Positions 35,451 to 43,130 of a stretch of 43,130 bases of DNA are shown here, piece after piece. A program made the translations under genes and the position numbers. Origin of the DNA: Jeongeupia naejangsanensis. Lineage in GTDB: Bacteria > Pseudomonadota > Gammaproteobacteria > Burkholderiales > Chitinibacteraceae. The stretch is from the NCBI RefSeq assembly GCF_016865585.1, contig NZ_JAESND010000014.1:1-43130 (forward strand), read 5' to 3'. Below the pieces are notes generated by a model. It was not told the DNA's origin, made no database searches, and worked only from the letters and a program-made list of their open reading frames with translations. The first letter of the stretch is position 1. Every line of letters begins with the position of its first letter.

Positions 35451-35527
35451 GCCACCACTGCTTTAAGGGGGGATGAACGGTTCGCGGCCGCGATGCTTGC
35501 CGCCCGTCGGGCTCGCCGCATTTTTTT

Positions 35528-35656
35528 GTCGCATCGGGAACTAGGCGCCGTCCTGCCGCTCTGATCACCTATGCGATGGACGTCTAGCGACGACGCGCAT
35601 TTTGCTCATCTCCTCCCTGATATCGGGCGCCGCGACCAAGGCGCCCGTTTTTTTTT
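35528..35656 (+). ncRNA. Candidate small RNA with anti-Shine-Dalgarno stretch (boundaries uncertain)
   Basis: A strong intrinsic terminator sits at 35624-35656 on the plus strand, but no plus-strand gene precedes it: uppP reads leftward and the dciA-like gene reads leftward toward it. An RNA must therefore end here if the terminator is used. Just before the stem the RNA would read TTGCTCATCTCCTCCCTG, a C/U-rich stretch complementary to Shine-Dalgarno sequences, in a place likely to be single-stranded. This layout is typical of Hfq-dependent trans-acting sRNAs. The 5' end is not defined; no convincing promoter was found. Confidence 0.4.
35624..35656 (+). terminator. Strong intrinsic terminator without an upstream protein gene
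   Basis: CGGGCGCC (35624-35631) pairs with GGCGCCCG (35640-35647) around an 8-base loop, followed by nine T residues (35648-35656). It functions only on the plus strand. Confidence 0.85.
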
Positions 35657-35696
35657 GCCCGTCGCCTGCGATCCAACGGTCAGCGACCGGCGGCGC

Positions 35697-36143
35697 TCAA
35701 CGCGCCTTGCGCTGATGCTGGTGTGCTACAAGCGTCGCCACGGCATCCCGCAGCGGCCCGGCTTCGAGCGATTCAGCAAGCTGCTCGAAGGCCGAACACG
35801 CCGAGTCCGACAGTCGCAAGTCCTTGTTGATTCTGGATTTTTCCTGCTGCAGCGCAACTTGCACCCTCGGGCGGATTGCGCTAGCGTGCCATCCCGCGGC
35901 ACCGAGTGCGTCGCGAAGCTGCGGCGCCGCCACGCGCAAGCGTGCTGCGGCAGCGGACGAGCGGACACCGATCAGCAGGGTTTCGCTGGGTCCCCAGGCG
36001 ACCGAGACGCACGACGACGCCAGTTCGGGCGGAACATGGCTCCGAACCGCGTCGAGCAAGTGATTGAGTTCACTGATGCGTGCCGCCAGCCGCAGCAGCT
36101 CCCGGTCGTTACCGATAAAGCCCGAGTGGCCGAACAAAGACAT
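35697..36143 (-). CDS. DciA-like (DUF721) protein
   Basis: The 148-residue product resembles the DciA/DUF721 family: ELLRLAARISELNHLLDAVRSHVPPELASSCVSVAW at the N-terminus in two blocks, then LLIGVRSSAAAARLRVAAPQLRDAL, which is the KH-like core. DciA proteins help load the replicative helicase DnaB in bacteria without DnaC. The position just upstream of and divergent from an M23 peptidase gene and secA is common in Neisseriales. ATG at 36143 has GGA at a suitable distance; ATG at 36149 would add two residues. The C-terminal third is less conserved. Confidence 0.78.
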   Translation of the reverse strand: MSLFGHSGFIGNDRELLRLAARISELNHLLDAVRSHVPPELASSCVSVAWGPSETLLIGVRSSAAAARLRVAAPQLRDALGAAGWHASAIRPRVQVALQQEKSRINKDLRLSDSACSAFEQLAESLEAGPLRDAVATLVAHQHQRKAR

Positions 36144-36170
36144 AGGCATTCCGGATTAAACAGGGGACAT

Positions 36171-37055
36171 ATGAATATTATTCTGGTTTCCAGCCGCTTC
36201 GCGAGGGCAATTTCACTCGGCCCGACGGCACTCGCCACGCTGCTTGCCGGCGTGCTCTGCCTGGGGCTGCTCGCGGGCGCCGGAATCACGACGCTCGTCC
36301 GCAGCGACCGGATCGAACCCCGCTGGCCGCTGGCCCGACCGGTTCACGCCAACGTCGATGCGCTGGCAGTACGCCTGGGCGAGCTTCAGGCCAAGTTGTC
36401 CCGGCTCGACGGTCTGGCCAAGCAGCTGGGCAGCCGCACCGGCATCGACGTCACCCCTTTCCTGTCCGACAAGCCGGCGCCACGCGGCGGCCTGGCCCAG
36501 CTCGGCACACCACTCGACGCCGGCGAGCTGTCCCGGCTGCTCGGCGACAGCGACAACCGCGCCGATGCCTACCTCGACCAGTTTTCGCTTGCGCAGCTGC
36601 GCCTTGCCGCACCGGCCGGCGACACGCTGCCGACGCGGGCGCCGATGCTGAGCGGCCTGCAGTCGTCGAGCTTCGGCTGGCGCCTCGATCCGTTCACCGG
36701 GAGACAGACTTTCCACGAAGGCATCGACTTCGTCGGCCCAATCGGCACGCCCATCCATGCGGCGGCAGCCGGCAAGGTCGCCTACGCGGCAGCCCATTCG
36801 CAGTATGGTAATATGGTCGAGCTTGATCACGGCTACGGCCTGACCAGCCGGTACGCCCATGCCAGCCGCCTTCTTGTGCAGCCCGGCGACAGCGTAACGG
36901 CCGGGCAAACGATCGCCTTGCTGGGGAGCACCGGCCGCTCCACCGGCCCCCATCTGCACTTCGAGATCCGCTACAAGCAGATCGCACAGAATCCTTTGCG
37001 ATTTGTCAGCTCATCGCAAGATCTGATCGCAAGTAGTACCGCATCAAGCGACTAG
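36171..37055 (+). CDS. M23-family (LytM-type) metallopeptidase, membrane-anchored
   Basis: The 294-residue product has one N-terminal membrane segment (about 18-43), a periplasmic linker with a short coiled stretch (about 62-90), and a C-terminal LytM domain. Zinc ligands are His182 and Asp186 (FHEGIDF) and His263 in GPHLHFE; catalytic His230 is in SRYAHAS. All are intact, so it is probably an active endopeptidase that cuts peptidoglycan cross-links. AGGGGAC lies just before the start at 36171. It lies upstream of secA, as in relatives, about 150 bp away. Confidence 0.93.
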   Translation: MNIILVSSRFARAISLGPTALATLLAGVLCLGLLAGAGITTLVRSDRIEPRWPLARPVHANVDALAVRLGELQAKLSRLDGLAKQLGSRTGIDVTPFLSDKPAPRGGLAQLGTPLDAGELSRLLGDSDNRADAYLDQFSLAQLRLAAPAGDTLPTRAPMLSGLQSSSFGWRLDPFTGRQTFHEGIDFVGPIGTPIHAAAAGKVAYAAAHSQYGNMVELDHGYGLTSRYAHASRLLVQPGDSVTAGQTIALLGSTGRSTGPHLHFEIRYKQIAQNPLRFVSSSQDLIASSTASSD

Positions 37056-37204
37056 GGATGGATAAACTGCGACATCGTCCCCACAATTGGGCGATGCCTT
37101 GAACGACGCCGACGGCGGATGGGGTAACCTGTCCGCCGTTCTCGTAATGAAATCACGCCCGCGTGCGCCACCCGGCTCGCAGCGGGTCAGCTGGTAGCAG
37201 GAAA

Positions 37205-39946
<2,742 letters not shown>

Positions 39947-39955
39947 CACCGGTAT

Positions 39956-39978
39956 CCGGGCGGCTTGACGCCGCCCGG
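39956..39978 (+). other. GC-rich hairpin after secA, overlapping the tRNA-Ala promoter region
   Basis: CCGGGCGGC (39956-39964) and GCCGCCCGG (39970-39978) form a 9-bp stem with loop TTGAC. No T-run follows, so it is not a classic terminator. TTGACG in the loop, with TAATCT 18 bases later (39989-39994), could be the tRNA-Ala promoter. Confidence 0.4.
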
Positions 39979-40004
39979 CGCACGTAGCTAATCTTCCTGC
40001 GATT

Positions 40005-40080
<76 letters not shown>

Positions 40081-40083
40081 AAC

Positions 40084-40113
40084 AAAAAGGCCAGACGACA
40101 GTCTGGCCTTTTT
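40084..40113. terminator. Bidirectional terminator after tRNA-Ala
   Basis: AAAAAGGCCAGAC (40084-40096) and GTCTGGCCTTTTT (40101-40113) form a 13-bp stem with a GACA loop. It ends the tRNA on the plus strand and the BcsB-like gene on the minus strand. Confidence 0.92.
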
Positions 40114-40131
40114 GCATTCAGCACTCGGATG

Positions 40132-42294
40132 CTAGTGCTTGGGTTTCCTGCGGAACAGGCGACGCAGGATGACCAGCAGCACCAGCAGGCCGGCCACGCC
40201 GATTGCGATCGGTCCCGGCGCCATCCAGCGCTGCCACCACGCTTGCGTCTGGGCGGCACCGCTTTCTGCCGCTGCACGACTGTCGATCTGCAGGATCAGG
40301 CCGGCATCGCCGATTGCCGCGACATCGCCGCGCGTGAGCCGGAACGACTGTTCGGGCTGTGGCGGATGCTGGCCTATCGTGCGATAGACGATACCGAGGT
40401 TGTCGCCGACCTTCGCGACCTCGGCCACCGCCAGATGATCAAGGGTAGCCACGTCGAGCACCGGCGATTGGTGCTTGCCGTTGATGATCAGGTGGCCTTC
40501 CTTGACCGAAGTCAGGTCCGCGCCGTCGACCGCAACGTCCATCGCCAGGAACGGCGCCGAGAACGTGGGCTTCTGCCCGGTCGGTACCGCCTGAAACTGT
40601 GCCTGCTGCGCCGACATGCCGGCGGCACCGGCGACCCGGATCATTTGCTGCAGCCGCACCGGTGCGGCCTCGAGCCAAGTGGCCGGCACGGCAATCTGCT
40701 GGCGTGTGCCGAAGCCCGCAGTGACGCCGACAAAGTCGGCGGCCGGCTTGCCCTTGTCCAGCCGCAGATAGCTGCCCGGCAGGATGCTGACAGGGAAACT
40801 GATCGGCTGGTCATGGCAGCGCAGCTGCGTCGGCTGACGCAGGAAGCTGACCTTGAGTTCGTTGCGTGCTGCGAGCACATGGCGTGGTATTTCGGCGCGT
40901 ATCCACTGGGGTTTGCCATCGGGATTGAGCTTCGCCGAGCCGATCAGGAAGTCGTTGAGGAAGATCGACGCGACCGGTGCTTCGCCGGCCACGTTAGGCG
41001 CGGCGGTGACGTTGATGCCGACTTCGACCGGCAAACGGTTGTTGCCAGCGACCACGCCGAGATCGAACAGCACGCTGCGGTCGCTTCGGCCAAACACGTC
41101 CATGGTGCCTGCCAGCGTACCGAACCGGTTCAGCAGCACCATCGCCTCATCGGCAACCGGCTCCGAAGCCGCCCGCACGTTCAGCGCCTTGCCGACCGCC
41201 AGATTCCGCCACTGGGTGGCAAACAGACCGGCCGCCTGCGCGCCGCTGCCCTGCTCGACCACGATGGCCAGATTGCTGCCCAGGCTCGCCAGCCGGATCG
41301 ACGCGCCTTGCGCCAGCGGCACCGCCTGTTCGCGCCATGCCGCGTAAGGGCCCGCAGCGTCGGGGGCGACGGTCTGGACCTGCTGGCCCAGCGCATCGAA
41401 GGCCGCCTTGATCCGGCTGACCAGCGCATCGTCGCGTACGACGACGTCGGCAGCCAGCGGCCCGGCATTGCCCAGCGCCAGAAGAGCCGCCAGTTCGGCG
41501 TCGTTGCCCAGCCGGTACGGCTCGCCGTGCTTGGCGAGCGCCGCAAATGCCGGTACCGCGAGCAGCCGCTCCGGCACGACCAGATTGCCCAGATCGAGCG
41601 TGTCCCCAATGGCGGGCAGTGCACGGATCTTCACGCGCTTGCCGCTTTGCTCCAGCGCCAGCCCGAGGCGCCATGCGGTATCGAACGCCGGTGACTGCAA
41701 TTTGTCCTGACTGACCAGCAACGTCGGCGTCAGCGGCAGCGCCGTCCACGCCGTGGCCAGATCGCGCACCTGGCGCGGATCGAAGTTGTAGCTCAGGGTC
41801 GAATCCGGCGCGACGCGCAGCACGTTGCCGGGCGCACGCTGGTCGGCACACTCCAGGTCAGACAGAATCGAAGACCAGGCCAGCTCGACCCGCAGGAAGC
41901 CGTTGCTTCTCGGCGCGCCGCTGACGGCCAGACGCTGGGTCAGATCACCACGGTCGTCGAGCAGGCGGTTGGAGAGTAGAGGGTCGCCATCCGCACTCAG
42001 CAGCAGCGACGAGCGGCCGCCGTTGCCGCGCAAGTAGTTCGCATTGAACTGCAGCGCCGCATTCTGCACCGATACCGATGCCGGTACCGGCAGGTATAGT
42101 TCGCGCGTGGTGTCGGCGCTCAGGATCAGCGGCTTGGTGATCCCCAGATCGGCGAGACTGATCCGCCGGCTGACGCTGGGCTCGCTGCGCCAGAGGTTGA
42201 ACTGGTCCGCGACCGGGCCGGCCTGCACGAAGGCCGGCAGTGACAGCAGGCCGCTCAGGGCCAGAACGGGTAAATCGAGGGGGCGCGCGCGCAT
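40132..42294 (-). CDS. BcsB-like periplasmic subunit (cellulose synthase regulatory-subunit family)
   Basis: The 720-residue product has a signal peptide (cleavage near FVQAGP, residue 25), a long periplasmic region, and one C-terminal membrane segment (about 694-712) with a basic tail RRLFRRKPKH. The arrangement and blocks such as LYLPVPASVSVQNAALQFNA, LNDFLIGSAKLNPDG and ELKVSFLRQP match the BcsB family, which binds carbohydrate and pairs with the glycosyltransferase BcsA. No bcsA, bcsC or bcsZ lies in the window; the downstream side is a terminator and a tRNA, so the gene is an orphan here. It may serve another exopolysaccharide synthase. ATG at 42294 has ACGGAGAAACC before it. Confidence 0.78.
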   Translation of the reverse strand: MRARPLDLPVLALSGLLSLPAFVQAGPVADQFNLWRSEPSVSRRISLADLGITKPLILSADTTRELYLPVPASVSVQNAALQFNANYLRGNGGRSSLLLSADGDPLLSNRLLDDRGDLTQRLAVSGAPRSNGFLRVELAWSSILSDLECADQRAPGNVLRVAPDSTLSYNFDPRQVRDLATAWTALPLTPTLLVSQDKLQSPAFDTAWRLGLALEQSGKRVKIRALPAIGDTLDLGNLVVPERLLAVPAFAALAKHGEPYRLGNDAELAALLALGNAGPLAADVVVRDDALVSRIKAAFDALGQQVQTVAPDAAGPYAAWREQAVPLAQGASIRLASLGSNLAIVVEQGSGAQAAGLFATQWRNLAVGKALNVRAASEPVADEAMVLLNRFGTLAGTMDVFGRSDRSVLFDLGVVAGNNRLPVEVGINVTAAPNVAGEAPVASIFLNDFLIGSAKLNPDGKPQWIRAEIPRHVLAARNELKVSFLRQPTQLRCHDQPISFPVSILPGSYLRLDKGKPAADFVGVTAGFGTRQQIAVPATWLEAAPVRLQQMIRVAGAAGMSAQQAQFQAVPTGQKPTFSAPFLAMDVAVDGADLTSVKEGHLIINGKHQSPVLDVATLDHLAVAEVAKVGDNLGIVYRTIGQHPPQPEQSFRLTRGDVAAIGDAGLILQIDSRAAAESGAAQTQAWWQRWMAPGPIAIGVAGLLVLLVILRRLFRRKPKH

Positions 42295-42658
42295 GGTTTC
42301 TCCGTCAATACCGCCATCGGCCCTGCCCGCCTGATCCCGTTCCCCACACACCGCTGTTTAGACCAAGGTCAGGCCTACGCCGATGCGGCACAGGCTGTTG
42401 CTAAGCAAATTAAAAGTTGAGTATGAACTTAACTTACAAAGTAACTCGGTAAAAAACCACACGGGATATCGGTAATTAATCCTTCAATCCGCTTCGTCCA
42501 GCGCTGCAAACGGATCGCGAAGCGTTTCAGCCATTTTTTATACCTCGATCAAGGCGCAAGCCCTATGACACTGGTAGCCTTGCGGCAGTCTGGCCGAACG
42601 CACGCCCGCCAGAGGCAGTGCTCGACCCGATTGCCCGATGATGACTAGGAGTGATTCC
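42295..42658. other. Divergent intergenic region, BcsB-like gene / pyruvate kinase
   Basis: This 364-bp gap has an AT-rich middle (about 42395-42480). It holds an inverted repeat AAGTT (42414-42418) with AACTT (42426-42430), a 7-bp repeat CGCTTCG (42490-42496) with CGAAGCG (42518-42524), and a possible 16-codon frame on the minus strand. No strong promoter pair was recognised. Confidence 0.4.
42484..42534 (-). CDS. Possible 16-codon leader peptide upstream of the BcsB-like gene
   Basis: ATG at 42534 opens MAETLRDPFAALDEAD and stops at 42484-42486. GAGG lies about eight bases before the ATG, in AT-rich spacer, which is a good initiation site. No homologue is recognised. It is about 190 bases upstream of the BcsB-like start and might be a leader peptide or chance frame. 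Confidence 0.25.
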   Translation of the reverse strand: MAETLRDPFAALDEAD

Positions 42659-43130
42659 ATGCCCCGCGGTACCAAGATCGTCGCCACCCTCGGCCCAGCC
42701 TCGACCGACCCGGCCGTCCTCGAACAGCTGATCAAGGCCGGCGTCAACACCGTCCGCCTCAACTTCTCCCACGGCACCGCCCAGGACCACACCGACCGCG
42801 CCAACACCGTCCGCGCCATCGCCGACAAGCTCGGGGTCGCCGTTGCCGTGCTCGCCGACCTGCAGGGACCGAAGATCCGCATCGGCAAGTTCGAGAAGAA
42901 CAAAATCGAGCTGAAGAAGGGCGCCACCTTCATCCTCGACGCCGCCTGCGAGCTCGGCAACGCCGAGCGCGTCGGCCTCGACTACAAGGAACTGCCCAAC
43001 GACGTCGAACCGGGTGCGATCCTGCTGCTCGGCGACGGCGAGATCCAGCTCGAGGTCAACGAAGTCCGCGGCACCGAGGTCTACACCACGGTGCTGTTCG
43101 GCGGGGCACTGTCGAACAACAAGGGCATCA
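42659..43130 (+). CDS. pyk: Pyruvate kinase, N-terminal part (continues past the window)
   Basis: The frame from ATG at 42659 stays open to the edge (157 codons). It begins MPRGTKIVATLGPAS, then NTVRLNFSHG, VLADLQGPKIRIGKF and LLGDGEIQL, which are the standard pyruvate kinase N-terminal TIM-barrel and the start of the B domain. The Arg of VRLNFSHG and the Asp/Gln of ADLQGPKIR that bind substrate and metal are present. It makes pyruvate and ATP from phosphoenolpyruvate and ADP. TAGGAG lies eight bases before the start. Confidence 0.95.
   Translation, partial: MPRGTKIVATLGPASTDPAVLEQLIKAGVNTVRLNFSHGTAQDHTDRANTVRAIADKLGVAVAVLADLQGPKIRIGKFEKNKIELKKGATFILDAACELGNAERVGLDYKELPNDVEPGAILLLGDGEIQLEVNEVRGTEVYTTVLFGGALSNNKGI

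Overview
The window looks like the chromosome of a high-GC betaproteobacterium, most likely in Neisseriales (the Chromobacteriaceae/Chitinibacteraceae side). The reasons are gene order and protein character: dciA / M23 peptidase / secA, the coxB-coxA-ctaG-coxC-surf1-ctaA-ctaB order with DUF2970 and DUF2909 partners, and a secreted protein with chitin-binding modules. This placement is inference from family knowledge, not from a database search. Most of the DNA is ordinary chromosomal backbone. No insertion sequence, phage, integron or CRISPR array was seen. One AT-richer patch (about 2130-2910) holds an orphan beta/gamma-crystallin-like gene.

Layout. 1-684: 5' part of a minus-strand secreted protein with two chitin-binding modules in Pro-Thr repeats. 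780-5641: housekeeping genes (RluA-family pseudouridine synthase, rlmH, crystallin-like gene, maf, RsuA-family pseudouridine synthase, pncB). 5920-8247: a chemoreceptor whose C-terminus is a complete ABC-type sugar-binding protein, predicted to lie in the cytoplasm. 8395-9237: an AraC/Ogt fusion resembling Ada without its N-terminal domain. 9390-15854: a seven-gene cluster (ABC ATPase, DUF2306 membrane protein, MacB/FtsX-type permease, LolA-like periplasmic protein, outer-membrane barrel, LytS-type kinase, LytTR regulator) that looks like a trans-envelope transport route with its own two-component system. 15944-17056: msrB, msrA and an initiator tRNA. 17196-25744: a gamma-glutamylated putrescine degradation locus (puuC, puuR, puuD, puuA, GABA aminotransferase, succinate-semialdehyde dehydrogenase, puuB). 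26848-34521: a caa3/aa3 cytochrome c oxidase locus with assembly factors and heme A synthesis genes, including a 33-residue membrane protein. 34579-39946: uppP, a dciA-like gene, an M23 peptidase and secA, with an orphan + strand terminator that suggests a small RNA between uppP and dciA. 40005-43130: tRNA-Ala(CGC), an orphan BcsB-like gene, and the start of pyruvate kinase.

How the genes work together. The puu genes convert putrescine through gamma-glutamyl intermediates to GABA and then succinate; PuuR-like boxes sit in the divergent promoter region. The cox genes supply both structural subunits and copper/heme maturation. The ABC/LolA-like/barrel cluster matches the logic of inner-membrane extraction, periplasmic carriage and outer-membrane delivery.

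The observation most worth following is the chemoreceptor/sugar-binding-protein fusion at 5920-8247. The LytTR-linked ABC/LolA-like/barrel system (9390-15854) is second, and the candidate small RNA near 35530-35656 is third.
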